Shown piece after piece: positions 54,410 through 63,356 of a DNA stretch of 64,000 nucleotides (within the stretch, counting starts at the first letter, position 1; each line of letters opens with the position of its first letter). The notes under the pieces were generated by a model, which was given only the letters and a program-made list of their open reading frames with translations, was not told where the DNA came from and ran no database searches. Source of the DNA: Sphaerotilus montanus. Its GTDB lineage: Bacteria > Pseudomonadota > Gammaproteobacteria > Burkholderiales > Burkholderiaceae_C. A program made the translations under genes and the position numbers. The DNA lies in the NCBI RefSeq assembly GCF_013410775.1, contig NZ_JACCFH010000001.1:1798001-1862000 (forward strand), written 5' to 3'.

Positions 54410-54555
54410 CGCATAATTTTGATCTTTTATGGGTAAATGATCAAATCTATGTGATCTAAATGTATTGGCAGGATGCAATACGGTAAAACGCGGGCAAGCC
54501 GACCCGGGTACCATCACAGGCCTGCCCGCTCGCGCCCTCCCCGGTCGCACCCCCC

Positions 54556-55761
54556 ATGCAGTCCTCCCTCTTCCGCCACGCCCTCGTGCTCGGCCTGGTC
54601 TCCGCGATCGGCCCGTTCGCGATCGACATGTACCTGCCGGCGCTGCCCGAGATCGGCCACAGCCTGAGCGCCGACATCGCCCAGGTGCAGCTCAGCCTGA
54701 CGGTGTTCTTCCTGGCGCTCGGCCTGTGCCAGTTGCTCTACGGCCCGCTGTCGGACCACTTCGGGCGCAAGCCGCCGCTGTACTTCGGGTTGGCGCTGTT
54801 CGTCGCCGGCAGCATCGGCTGCGCACTCGCACCAGACATCGAGACGCTGATCGTGCTGCGCTTCATCGCCGGCGTTGGCGCCTGCGCGGGCACGGTGATC
54901 CCGCGCGCCGTCGTGCGCGACCTGCACACCGGCGTGGAGGCGACGAAGCTCACCTCGATGCTGATGCTCGTGTTCAGCGTCTCGCCGATCCTGGCGCCGC
55001 TGGCGGGCAGTCTGGTGATCTCGGTGGCGAGCTGGCGCTGGATCTTCTGGACCGTGTCGGCGCTGGGCGTGCTCGGCATCGCGCTGCTGGCGTCGCAACT
55101 GGAGGAAAGCCGCCCCGCCGCCTCGCGCACCGCCTCGACGCTCGGCGGCGTGCTGGCGACGTACTGGACGCTGCTGCGCGACCGGCACTTCATGGCGCTG
55201 ACGCTGATCGGCGCGTTTGGCATGTCGGCCTTCTTCGCCTACCTCGGCAACTCGTCGTTCCTGCTGATCGACCACTACGGCGTGACGCCGATGCAGTACG
55301 GCTTCTTCTTCTCGATCAACGCCGCCGCCTTCATCGGTATCGCGCAGTTCAACGGCCGGCTCTGCGCCCGCTACGGGCTGGTGCGCGTGGTGGAGGCGGG
55401 TGTCGCCGGCTTCGCATCAATCGCGCTGCTGCTGTGGGCGCTGTTCGCGTTCGGGGTGGACCGGCTGGACGTGCTCAGCGTGCTGGTGTTCTGCAGCTTC
55501 GGCTTTCTGGGGCTGGTGGTGCCGACCACGGCCGTGCTGGCGCTGGACACCCACGGCGAGATCGCCGGCACCGCGTCCGCCTTGCTCGGCACCACGCAGA
55601 TGGTCACCGGCGCCGTCGTGATGGGCGTGATCTCGCAGTTCGTCGATGGCAGCCCGATGCCCATGGTCAGCGGCATCGGCGGCTGTGCGCTGATCGCCGG
55701 CGTGCTGACCTGGTTCACCTTGGCGAAGGCGGCGCATGCGTCGTCGGCGCCGGCCCATTGA
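54556..55761 (+). CDS. Bcr/CflA-family drug:proton antiporter (MFS)
   Basis: A 401-residue MFS exporter with 12 predicted helices, beginning FAIDMYLPALPEIG, with the loop GPLSDHFGRKPP and helix 5 VRDLHTGVEATKLTSMLMLVFSVSPILAPLAGS, typical of Bcr/CflA transporters that export bicyclomycin, chloramphenicol or dipeptides. The substrate is unknown. It is divergent from the orphan XRE regulator. Confidence 0.92.
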   Translation: MQSSLFRHALVLGLVSAIGPFAIDMYLPALPEIGHSLSADIAQVQLSLTVFFLALGLCQLLYGPLSDHFGRKPPLYFGLALFVAGSIGCALAPDIETLIVLRFIAGVGACAGTVIPRAVVRDLHTGVEATKLTSMLMLVFSVSPILAPLAGSLVISVASWRWIFWTVSALGVLGIALLASQLEESRPAASRTASTLGGVLATYWTLLRDRHFMALTLIGAFGMSAFFAYLGNSSFLLIDHYGVTPMQYGFFFSINAAAFIGIAQFNGRLCARYGLVRVVEAGVAGFASIALLLWALFAFGVDRLDVLSVLVFCSFGFLGLVVPTTAVLALDTHGEIAGTASALLGTTQMVTGAVVMGVISQFVDGSPMPMVSGIGGCALIAGVLTWFTLAKAAHASSAPAH

Positions 55762-55777
55762 CCTTGCACGTCCCGCC

Positions 55778-56080
55778 ATGTCCGACGACCACGAGAACCA
55801 GATCCTCATCCCCGAATCGTTCCTCGACCTGCACCGCGACCGCACCCGCAGTCGCCTGCGCACGCCGATCGCCGAGGTCCGCGCCCGCTACGAGGCCTGC
55901 GAAGACCTCGCGCAGCAGCTCGTCGCACAGGCGCAGCACATCCACTTCGACCTCGGCGTGTCCGAGGACGAGGTGCTGATGCGCATGGAGGCGGGGCTGC
56001 AGACGCCCGACTCCGGCTTCACGCCGGACGAGGCGGTGTGGGTGGCGCGGCGGCTGGCCGAGCTGCTGCAGTGGGACTGA
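55778..56080 (+). CDS. Conserved small hypothetical protein
   Basis: A 100-residue acidic, helical protein. It begins MSDDHENQILIPESFLDLHRDR and continues AEVRARYEACEDLAQQL...GVSEDEVLMRMEAGL. It begins 16 bases after the transporter stop and may be co-transcribed. I do not recognise it. GC3 bias supports coding. Confidence 0.65.
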   Translation: MSDDHENQILIPESFLDLHRDRTRSRLRTPIAEVRARYEACEDLAQQLVAQAQHIHFDLGVSEDEVLMRMEAGLQTPDSGFTPDEAVWVARRLAELLQWD

Positions 56081-56111
56081 GCGACCCGGCCTGCGCGGCG
56101 GGTCTGTAGCC

Positions 56112-56933
56112 TCAAGGCTCGATCGCCATGCCCCACAGCGCCTGCCCGTTGCCGACGGTGCCGAGCAGCGTGGCACGGCCGGTGGCGAGGTCCAGCACGT
56201 GCAGCCGGGTGCGGCCTTGCTGGCGCAGCGCGGCCAGGGCGGTGTTGTCGGTGTCGGTGATGTCGAAGGCGACATCGTCGACCGGCCCGGTGCCCATCGG
56301 GCCGACCGTGAACAGCCGGCCGGTGTTGGGCGACACGGCGGGCTGGACCGACTCGGGCGAGCCCTGCGTGACCAGGCTGCCGGTGGCGAGGTCGACCGCG
56401 TAGTTGGTCGTGAGCTTGTCGTTCTTCGTGTTGTAGGTGTAGCCCGCCCCGGCGATGCGCGGGGTGCCGGCTGGCCACTGCAGCGGCGGATCGGTGGCCG
56501 CCAGCGCGCCCGTGTCCGGGTGCAGGCGCAGGTTCTGGCCCGACTCGGTGACGACCCGCACGCGGTCGGCGACCGGGTTGAAGTCGAAGCCGGTGCGGCC
56601 GGCCTGTTTCAGCGCAGGCACGGCCGCGCCGACCGGCCGCAGTTGCCCGGTGACGGTGTCGAGCGTGCAGAGCTGCCCGCCCGAGGTCAGCGCGTACAGC
56701 ACGCCCTTCGCCACGCGGTAGTCGATGCCGACCAGCTGCTCGCCCGGCGCCAGGCCCTGGAGCGGCAGGCGTTGCAGCACCTTCTGCGGCTGGCCTGCGT
56801 TGAAGCGGAGCAGTTCGGCCGTGTCGGTCACGGCCCAGAGGGTTTCGCGGCGCGTCTGTGCCGGCGGTTCGGCCGGGGGCAGGGCGCAACCGGCGACGGC
56901 CGTCAGGCAGGCCATGGCCAGCAGGTGGCGCAT
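56112..56933 (-). CDS. DUF4394-family lipoprotein
   Basis: A 273-residue precursor with a signal peptide and lipobox TAVAGC (start ATG 56933 chosen to fit it). The body shows beta-propeller-like repeats with ALTSGGQLCTLDTVTGQLRPVG, TGFDFNPVADRVRVV and GAGYTYN; DUF4394 proteins are uncharacterised. It may be exported and anchored to the outer membrane. Confidence 0.85.
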   Translation of the reverse strand: MRHLLAMACLTAVAGCALPPAEPPAQTRRETLWAVTDTAELLRFNAGQPQKVLQRLPLQGLAPGEQLVGIDYRVAKGVLYALTSGGQLCTLDTVTGQLRPVGAAVPALKQAGRTGFDFNPVADRVRVVTESGQNLRLHPDTGALAATDPPLQWPAGTPRIAGAGYTYNTKNDKLTTNYAVDLATGSLVTQGSPESVQPAVSPNTGRLFTVGPMGTGPVDDVAFDITDTDNTALAALRQQGRTRLHVLDLATGRATLLGTVGNGQALWGMAIEP

Positions 56934-57100
56934 GGGGGAGGGGGGTGGGGTGGAGGTGGGTCTGGACATGCCCGCCTATCGGCACCTCCACGCCTGATCT
57001 GAGCGGTTCGGCGTATTTTTTTTCACTGGGCTGCATCCAGTGCACGGGCCGCTGCGTAAGAGACATCACCAACCTCAACCGCAACCTGCTGGAGATGTCC

Positions 57101-57661
57101 ATGAACACCAAGCTCATCCTGTCCGCCGCCGCCGTGGCCCTGCTGTCGGCCTGTGCCAGCTCCGGCCCCATGGCCCCGATGACCATGGCCGCACCGTACA
57201 GCCAGATGGCCCTGCCGGACGCCGTCAAGGTGCCGGACGGCCACAAGGTCGCCATGGAAACCGTGGGCGCGGGCGAGATCACCTACGAGTGCCGCGTCAA
57301 GGCAGGCACGGCGGACCAGATGGAGTGGCTCTTCGCCGGGCCGGCCGCAGGGCTGAAGGACCGCAGCGGCAAGCTGGTCGGCAGCTATTACGGCCCGCCC
57401 GCCACCTGGCAGTCGGCCGATGGCTCGAAGCTGACCGGCACGCAGGTGGCGGTGGCACCGGCCGGCGCGGGCAACATCCCGCACCAGCTCGTCAAGGCCA
57501 ACCCGGCGATGGGGGCGGGCGCGATGACCGGCGTGAGCTACATCCAGCGCACGGCGACCAAGGGTGGCGTGGCGCCGTCCCAGATCTGCGCGCCGAGCAA
57601 TGCCGGCCAGCGCATCGTCGTGCAGTACCAGGCCGACTACATCTTCTGGAAGCCGGCCTGA
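57101..57661 (+). CDS. DUF3455-family lipoprotein
   Basis: A 186-residue precursor with a signal peptide and lipobox LLSAC. The mature domain carries LPDAVKVPDGHKV, YECRVK, WLFAGPAAGLKDRSG and YGPPATWQSADGSKLTG, which define DUF3455, secreted proteins of unknown function. The second ATG fits the GGAG RBS (57091-57094) best. A T-run hairpin follows. Confidence 0.85.
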   Translation: MNTKLILSAAAVALLSACASSGPMAPMTMAAPYSQMALPDAVKVPDGHKVAMETVGAGEITYECRVKAGTADQMEWLFAGPAAGLKDRSGKLVGSYYGPPATWQSADGSKLTGTQVAVAPAGAGNIPHQLVKANPAMGAGAMTGVSYIQRTATKGGVAPSQICAPSNAGQRIVVQYQADYIFWKPA

Positions 57662-57677
57662 TCGTCGACGCTGCGCG

Positions 57678-57697
57678 GGCTCAGGAGCCGGCTTTTT
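57678..57697 (+). terminator. Candidate terminator after the DUF3455 gene
   Basis: GGCTCAGGAGCC forms a short hairpin followed by five Ts (57693-57697). It overlaps the 3' end of the convergent OmpA-family gene. Confidence 0.45.
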
Positions 57698-58343
57698 CCG
57701 GCTCGCGCAGGAAGATCTCGACGCGGCGGTTCTTCGCACGGCCTTCGGCGGTGCTGTTGTCCGCCACCGGCTGGTGCTCGCCCTTGCCTTCGATCGAGAT
57801 GCGCGTGGCCGAGACGCCCTGCGACACCAGGTAGTCGCGCACCGAGGCTGCCCGTTCGACCGACAGCGGGTTGTTGACCGCATCGCTGCCCTGGCTGTCG
57901 GTGTGGCCGGTGATCTGCACGCGCATCGTGGCGTCCAGACCCTGCGCGAACCTGGTCAGGATCGGCGCCAGCTCGGGGCGGATGTTCGCGCGGCCCGTGT
58001 CGAAGGACAGGTCGCTCGGCACGTTCACCTTGAGCTGGTTGTCGCTGGTGCGGCTCACGTCGATGCCGGTGCCCTGGGTGGCCTGCTCCATCGCGCGCTG
58101 CTTGTCTTCCATCTTCTTGGACCACAGGTTGCCCGCGACCGCACCGACCGCGCCGCCGATGACCGCGCCCGAACCGGCCTTGCCGCCGGTGACCTTGCTC
58201 AGCACCGCACCGACCGCAGCACCTGCCGCAGCCCCGGTCGCCGTGCCTTTCTGGCGGGCACTCATGTCGGCGCAGCCGCCGAGGAGCAGCGCCGCAGACG
58301 CCAGGGCCAGCACCAGGGGACGGGTAGGGGTGAATTGCATCAT
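57681..58343 (-). CDS. OmpA-family lipoprotein with glycine-zipper domain
   Basis: A 220-residue precursor with lipobox LLGGC. Residues about 35-85 are a glycine-zipper (TGAAAGAAVGAVLSKVTGG...GGAVGAVAGNLW) thought to lie in or near the membrane. Residues about 105-215 are an OmpA_C peptidoglycan-binding domain (TDSQGSDAVNNPLSVERAASVRDYLVSQG, NRRVEIFL). It tethers the outer membrane to the wall. Ends convergent with the DUF3455 gene. Confidence 0.9.
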   Translation of the reverse strand: MMQFTPTRPLVLALASAALLLGGCADMSARQKGTATGAAAGAAVGAVLSKVTGGKAGSGAVIGGAVGAVAGNLWSKKMEDKQRAMEQATQGTGIDVSRTSDNQLKVNVPSDLSFDTGRANIRPELAPILTRFAQGLDATMRVQITGHTDSQGSDAVNNPLSVERAASVRDYLVSQGVSATRISIEGKGEHQPVADNSTAEGRAKNRRVEIFLREPEKAGS

Positions 58344-58571
58344 GGTGGGAAATCTCCGTTGTCGAGGTACACCCAGCGTAGTCTGCCCAGTGCACCGGAA
58401 TGCACACCATCCATTAAGACAGTGTCCGGATGTATTGAACGTTTGAAAGCGGTGTGTCGATGACGCCGCCCAGGTGACGAGCGGTACCTGTGCGTGTGTG
58501 GCTGTATCGGCAGGGCATCCGGGGCGACAATCGCGGCTGCCCCCTGATCACGAAGACGACGGACCACTGCC

Positions 58572-59831
58572 TTGAACCCGACCCCCCTGTTCCTGCCCTG
58601 CGCCGCTGGCGTCGAGCCCCTGCTGGCCGACGAAGTGCGCGCCATCCTGACTGCAGCCGGTGCGCCGCGCGCGGCCGAGTCGGTGCAGCTCGGCCGCGGC
58701 GGCATCTCGCTGATCGGCAGTGTCCACACCGCGATGCGCCTCAACCTGGAGAGCCGGCTGGCGCCGCGGGTGCTGTGGCAGGTCGCCGAAGGCCGCTACC
58801 GCGACGAGGAGGACCTCTACGACATCGCCCGCACGGTGCCGTGGACCGACTGGATCACGCCGCGCCAGACGCTGCGCGTGGACACCTCGGCCGTGCGCTC
58901 GCCGCTGCAGAGCCTGCACTTCGCCTCGCTGCGCATCAAGGACGCGATCTGCGACGTGATGCGCGAGCAGACCGGCGAGCGCCCGGACGTCGACCCGCGC
59001 TTTGCTGACCTGTCGGTGCAGCTGCACGTGGGCGAGGACTACGCGCAGATCTACGTCGACCTGAGCGGCGAGGCGCTGTTCAAGCGCGGCTGGCGCGAGG
59101 TGCAGGGCGAGGCGCCGCTGAAGGAAACGCTGGCTGCCGCGATGCTGGCCGCCGCTGGCTGGCACGGCCGCGCCGAGGACGGCGACCTGCTCGACCCCTG
59201 CTGCGGCGCGGGCACCATCGCCATCGAGGCCGCGCAGATCGCCTGCGGCATGGCGCCGGGCCTGCAGCGCAGCTTTGCCTTCGAGAAGCTGGCCCCGTTC
59301 CGCGCCGAGGTGGTGGCGTGGCAGTCGATGAAGGCCGAGGCACGGTCGCGCATCCATGCGCCGGCGGTTCGGGTCTACGCAGGCGACGTCTCCTTCCGCA
59401 TGACCGACTTCGCCACCCGCAACGCCGAGCGTGCGGGTGTCGCGCACGCCATCGACTTCAAGACCGTCGATGCCCTGCAGCGCAACGCCCCGACCGCGCG
59501 CGGCGTGCTGATGCTCAACCCGCCCTACGGCGAGCGCATCGACGCCAAGGGCACCGGTTCCGCCCCCGGCGGCTACCGCGATTCGCGCGAGACCTTCGAA
59601 GGCGGCGGCACCTCGCAGGCCTTCTTCGCGGCGCTCGCCACGCACTGGAAACGCCAGTACGCCGGCTGGACCGCCTGGGTGCTCAGCCCGGACGCCAAGC
59701 TGCCGCAGGCGATGCGGCTGAAGGAGTCGCGCCGCGTGCCGATGTGGAACGGGCCGATCGAATGCCGGCTGTTCCGCTTCGATCTGGTGGCGGGGTCGAA
59801 CCGCAGCGAGCCGCGCGAAGAGCGGGGTTGA
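58572..59831 (+). CDS. THUMP-domain class I RNA methyltransferase (RlmL-type N-terminal half)
   Basis: A 419-residue protein: an N-terminal ferredoxin-like/THUMP RNA-binding part (CAAGVEPLLADEVRAIL...LHVGEDYAQIYVDLSGEALFKRGWR), then a methylase with DPCCGAGTIAIEAA (SAM) and the NPPYGER guanine-N2 motif. E. coli RlmKL methylates 23S G2445 with the equivalent half; the fused RlmK half is absent here. A TTG start is used; no ATG fits. Confidence 0.88.
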   Translation: MNPTPLFLPCAAGVEPLLADEVRAILTAAGAPRAAESVQLGRGGISLIGSVHTAMRLNLESRLAPRVLWQVAEGRYRDEEDLYDIARTVPWTDWITPRQTLRVDTSAVRSPLQSLHFASLRIKDAICDVMREQTGERPDVDPRFADLSVQLHVGEDYAQIYVDLSGEALFKRGWREVQGEAPLKETLAAAMLAAAGWHGRAEDGDLLDPCCGAGTIAIEAAQIACGMAPGLQRSFAFEKLAPFRAEVVAWQSMKAEARSRIHAPAVRVYAGDVSFRMTDFATRNAERAGVAHAIDFKTVDALQRNAPTARGVLMLNPPYGERIDAKGTGSAPGGYRDSRETFEGGGTSQAFFAALATHWKRQYAGWTAWVLSPDAKLPQAMRLKESRRVPMWNGPIECRLFRFDLVAGSNRSEPREERG

Positions 59832-59856
59832 TGCCATGACACGGGAGCACTACGCC

Positions 59857-60906
59857 ATGGCCTTTGCCCACGAGGTGCTGGTGGGGCTCTTCGTGTGGCT
59901 TGTGGGTGGACACCTGTCGGCAGCGGTGGCGGAGCCACGTCTGGGGTTCACGCAGGTCGCACAGGCCGACGGAGGACGGACGACGGTCTTCTATCCGACG
60001 GCGGCGGTCGAACAGCCTGTCCGGATCGGACCCTTCCAGCTCTCCTGGGCCGCTGAGGCCGCGCCGACGCAGGGCAACGGACACCTGATCGTCGTCTCGC
60101 ACGGCTCTGGCGGCTCGCCCTGGGTCCACGCCGATCTGGCCCGGACGCTGGTCAGTCGGGGATTTGTCGTGGCAATGCCCCAGCACCGGGGCGACAACAA
60201 TCTGGACGACGCCCACCCCGGTCCTGACAGTTGGGCCCTGCGACCGCGCGAGGTCAGTGAAGCGATCGACGCACTGGCCGCGCAGCCCCAGTTCGCTCCT
60301 GGGCTGACGCTGGACGCGGTCGGAGTTTTTGGCGGCTCGGCGGGTGGGCACACGGCGCTGTCGCTGGCCGGTGGGCTCTGGTCACCGAGCCGATTCCGCG
60401 ACCACTGCGAGCGCAATATCGAGGTAGATTTTTCCTCATGCGTCGGCTTCATCACCCTGCTGCGGGGCAACTGGCTCGACCCGATCAAGGTCTGGGTGGC
60501 CCGGCAGGTGATCGGCTGGCGCTTCCGCGACGAACGCCTGGAGGGTCACACCGATTCCCGGGTCCGAGCGGTCGTGGCCATGGTGCCGTTTGCCGCTGAC
60601 TTTCAACCCGAGTCCCTCGCGAATCCGCGGACTGCGCTGGGGCTCGTCATCGCGGCGCGGGATGTCAACCAAGTCCCGGCCTTCCACGCCGAGGCAGTGC
60701 GGGCAGCGTGCGCGCCGCGCTGTGACGTGCTCATGCACCTGCCCGAGGCGGGGCACGGGGCCATGCTGTCGCCGCTGCCCCCGTTTCCACCGGGCAGCGT
60801 GGCGGACCGGTTGCTAGGGGATCCGCCGTTCTTTGACCGCGGTGCGACCTTGCCGCGGCTGCACGAGCGGATTGCCGACTATTTTGTGGAAAAGTTGGGG
60901 CGCTGA
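59857..60906 (+). CDS. Secreted alpha/beta hydrolase
   Basis: A 349-residue precursor with a signal peptide (cleavage near AAVAEP). The nucleophile elbow reads GVFGGSAGGHT, preceded by VSHGSGGSPW (oxyanion region) and followed by a C-terminal His in PEAGHGAML. Related to dienelactone-hydrolase or platelet-activating-factor-hydrolase-like esterases. I favoured ATG 59857 because GGGAG precedes it; the ATG at 59836 is 21 bases upstream. Confidence 0.82.
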   Translation: MAFAHEVLVGLFVWLVGGHLSAAVAEPRLGFTQVAQADGGRTTVFYPTAAVEQPVRIGPFQLSWAAEAAPTQGNGHLIVVSHGSGGSPWVHADLARTLVSRGFVVAMPQHRGDNNLDDAHPGPDSWALRPREVSEAIDALAAQPQFAPGLTLDAVGVFGGSAGGHTALSLAGGLWSPSRFRDHCERNIEVDFSSCVGFITLLRGNWLDPIKVWVARQVIGWRFRDERLEGHTDSRVRAVVAMVPFAADFQPESLANPRTALGLVIAARDVNQVPAFHAEAVRAACAPRCDVLMHLPEAGHGAMLSPLPPFPPGSVADRLLGDPPFFDRGATLPRLHERIADYFVEKLGR

Positions 60907-60949
60907 TCCCCCTCGCTGTTCACCCGTATCCCACCCGCTGGAGCACCTG

Positions 60950-61945
60950 ATGATGACCCTGCTTTCCTCTCGTCGTTCGATCCTGGCGTGTGTCGCTGCC
61001 TGGGCCGTGGCCGCCACCGGGCTGACCGCTCTGCCGGCGTTTGCTGACAACGGCAAGCCCATCAAGCTGCTCGTCGGCTTCCCGCCCGGCGGCGGCACCG
61101 ACGCCATCGCCCGCACGCTGGCCGAGCGACTCAAGGACGAACTCGGCACCACCGTGATTGTCGAGAACAAGCCCGGCGCTGGCGGCCAGCTCGCCGCGCA
61201 GGCGCTCAAGACCGCCGCACCGGACGGCACCACCTTCTTCCTCTCGCACGACCACACCATCACCATCCTGCCGCTGGTGGTGAAGACCCCCGGCTTCGAC
61301 CCGGCCAAGGACTTCGTGCCGGTCGCCGGCTTCGCCACCTTCGTCAATGCGCTGGCCGTCTCGGGCGGCACACCGGCCAAGTCGGTGAACGAGTACGTGA
61401 ACTGGGTGAAGACGGCCGGTGGCGGCAAGGGCGCGGTGGGCGTGCCGGCGCCGGCCTCGGTGCCGGAGTTCCTCGTCAAGGTGATCGGCGAGAAGTACAA
61501 GCTCGACCTGATCTCCGCGCCCTACCGCGGCAGCGCGCCGATGATGACCGACATGCTGGGCAACCAGATCGCCGCGGGTGTCGGCTCGGTTCCGGACTTC
61601 ATCGAGAACCACAAGGCCGGCAAGATCCGCGTGGTCGCGGTGCTCGGTGGCGCGCGGCAGGCGGCGCTGCCGGACGTGCCGACGTTTGCCGAGCTGGGTC
61701 TGGCCGGCTTCGAGGACGTGCCCTACTACGGCGTCTTTGCGCCCGCCGGCACGCCGAAGGAGACGATCGACCGTTTCGGCGCCGCGCTGTCGAAGGTGAT
61801 CGCCCAGCCCGACGTGCGCGAACGGCTCACCGGCATGGGGTTGGCGGTGGGCTACATGCCGGCCGAGCAGCTGGGCCAGCGCGAGCACGCCTACAAGCAG
61901 GTCTGGACGCGCATCATCAAGGCCAGCGGCTTCCAGCCGCAGTAA
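60950..61945 (+). CDS. Bug-family tripartite tricarboxylate transporter binding protein
   Basis: A 331-residue periplasmic solute-binding protein with a signal peptide (cleavage near PAFADN). It has the Bug signatures LLVGFPPGGGTDAIAR, VENKPGAGGQLAAQALKTAAPDGTT and a C-terminal YYGVFAPAGTP. Such proteins, very numerous in Burkholderiales, bind organic acids; the TctAB membrane partners are not adjacent. Confidence 0.93.
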   Translation: MMTLLSSRRSILACVAAWAVAATGLTALPAFADNGKPIKLLVGFPPGGGTDAIARTLAERLKDELGTTVIVENKPGAGGQLAAQALKTAAPDGTTFFLSHDHTITILPLVVKTPGFDPAKDFVPVAGFATFVNALAVSGGTPAKSVNEYVNWVKTAGGGKGAVGVPAPASVPEFLVKVIGEKYKLDLISAPYRGSAPMMTDMLGNQIAAGVGSVPDFIENHKAGKIRVVAVLGGARQAALPDVPTFAELGLAGFEDVPYYGVFAPAGTPKETIDRFGAALSKVIAQPDVRERLTGMGLAVGYMPAEQLGQREHAYKQVWTRIIKASGFQPQ

Positions 61946-61982
61946 GCCGCTCCACCACACCGTGGCCGGCCCCGGCGGCCGG

Positions 61983-63356
61983 TCACTGCAGCATGAAGGT
62001 CTCGTACTCCAGCCGGTGCAGCTTGCTCTCCAGCGCAAGCATGGCCACGAACACCGTGATCATCATCGCCAGCGCCACGCCGTAGCCGTAGAACGACGCA
62101 CCGAGCTGCAGCGTCACCAGCGACAGCCCGACGTTGAGCACCAGCAGCAGCGCCGTCAGCCCGAACACGACGCGCCGCCGGTCGAGGTAGAAGAAGATGT
62201 TGAGCAGCCCCAGCAGCACCACCTGCAGGCTGGCGGCCACCACGTCGAGGTAGAGCAGTGGCAGGTACAGGTGCGAGATGCCGAGCCAGTCCAGCACGCG
62301 CGGTGCGGCCAGGATCACCAGCAGCACCGTGATGCCCTGGATCTTCAGGATCTCGTACAGCCCCTGCCGGATGGTGAACACCATCTCGTCGCGCAGGCGC
62401 TGGATGTTGCCCAGCGAGCCGCCCTCGCGCACGGCGTCGTAGAAGCGCTCGTAGTACTCGACGAAGTCGGTCTCGATGCGCACCAGGAACACCGCCATGC
62501 CCGGGATGATCGCCAGGTAGGCGAGGAAGGCCGGGATGTCGTAGATGACCGAGGCGCGCAGCGGGCCGATGATGGGCTGGCTGACTTCCGGCGCGGCCCA
62601 GAACACCAGCTTGTCGGCCCAGACGCCCAGGTTGTAGAACAGCCCGACCCAGACCAGCGAGGTGAACATCGCGCCGCGCTTCAGGAAGTCGAAGGCGATC
62701 AGCCGCTCGGCCGGCAGTGTGCGCAGCACCATCACCAGCATGCCCGCCAGCAGCACGAACTGCCCGACCACGAAGCCCAGCAGCAGGCCTTCCATGCCCA
62801 TCCGGCTCAGCAGCAGGGCGCCCGTCACGCTGACGCCGTAGCCCAGGCCGAACAGCGCGACGATGGTCTTGTACTGTTTCATGCCCGACAGGAAGATCGT
62901 CGCCAGCCAGATGCCGCTCATCACCACCAGCCCGCTGGCGAAGCTGACACGGTAGAGGTTGGTCTGTCCCGGGAACAGCGTGGCCACCGCCAGCAGCCCG
63001 AGCAGGCCCGCGCCGACGATGACGATCAGCAGCGCGCCGAGGAAGTTGGGCGCGATCATCGCCGCGCGTTTCTCGAACAGCCGATCGGCCACCCAGCGCG
63101 TGAAGGAGAGCTGGATCGGCCCGGTGAGCACCAGCGACAGCATGATCAGGTAGGTCACCGAGACCTGGAACCGGGTGATCTGGGCGTCCGGAACGGTCAG
63201 GAGCTTCTTCGAGAACAGACCGATCACCAGGATGCCCAGGATGGACAGCACCCATGGCCCGGAGCTGATGATGCCCGCGTAGGCGTAGGCCTTGAACAAT
63301 CCGGCGAAGCTGTCGCGCCGCAGGAGCTTTCTCAGCTCGAAACCGATGCCTGCCAC
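61983..63356 (-). CDS. pelG: Pel exopolysaccharide inner-membrane transporter PelG
   Basis: A 457-residue protein with about 12 predicted helices, belonging to the PelG/MOP-like export family. It begins MAGIGFELRKLLRRDSFAGLFKAYAYAGIISSGPWVLS, characteristic of PelG, the Wzx-like component that moves Pel polysaccharide with the PelF-DEG complex. It overlaps pelF by 25 bases, indicating operon structure. Length equals that of Pseudomonas PelG. Confidence 0.95.
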   Translation of the reverse strand: MAGIGFELRKLLRRDSFAGLFKAYAYAGIISSGPWVLSILGILVIGLFSKKLLTVPDAQITRFQVSVTYLIMLSLVLTGPIQLSFTRWVADRLFEKRAAMIAPNFLGALLIVIVGAGLLGLLAVATLFPGQTNLYRVSFASGLVVMSGIWLATIFLSGMKQYKTIVALFGLGYGVSVTGALLLSRMGMEGLLLGFVVGQFVLLAGMLVMVLRTLPAERLIAFDFLKRGAMFTSLVWVGLFYNLGVWADKLVFWAAPEVSQPIIGPLRASVIYDIPAFLAYLAIIPGMAVFLVRIETDFVEYYERFYDAVREGGSLGNIQRLRDEMVFTIRQGLYEILKIQGITVLLVILAAPRVLDWLGISHLYLPLLYLDVVAASLQVVLLGLLNIFFYLDRRRVVFGLTALLLVLNVGLSLVTLQLGASFYGYGVALAMMITVFVAMLALESKLHRLEYETFMLQ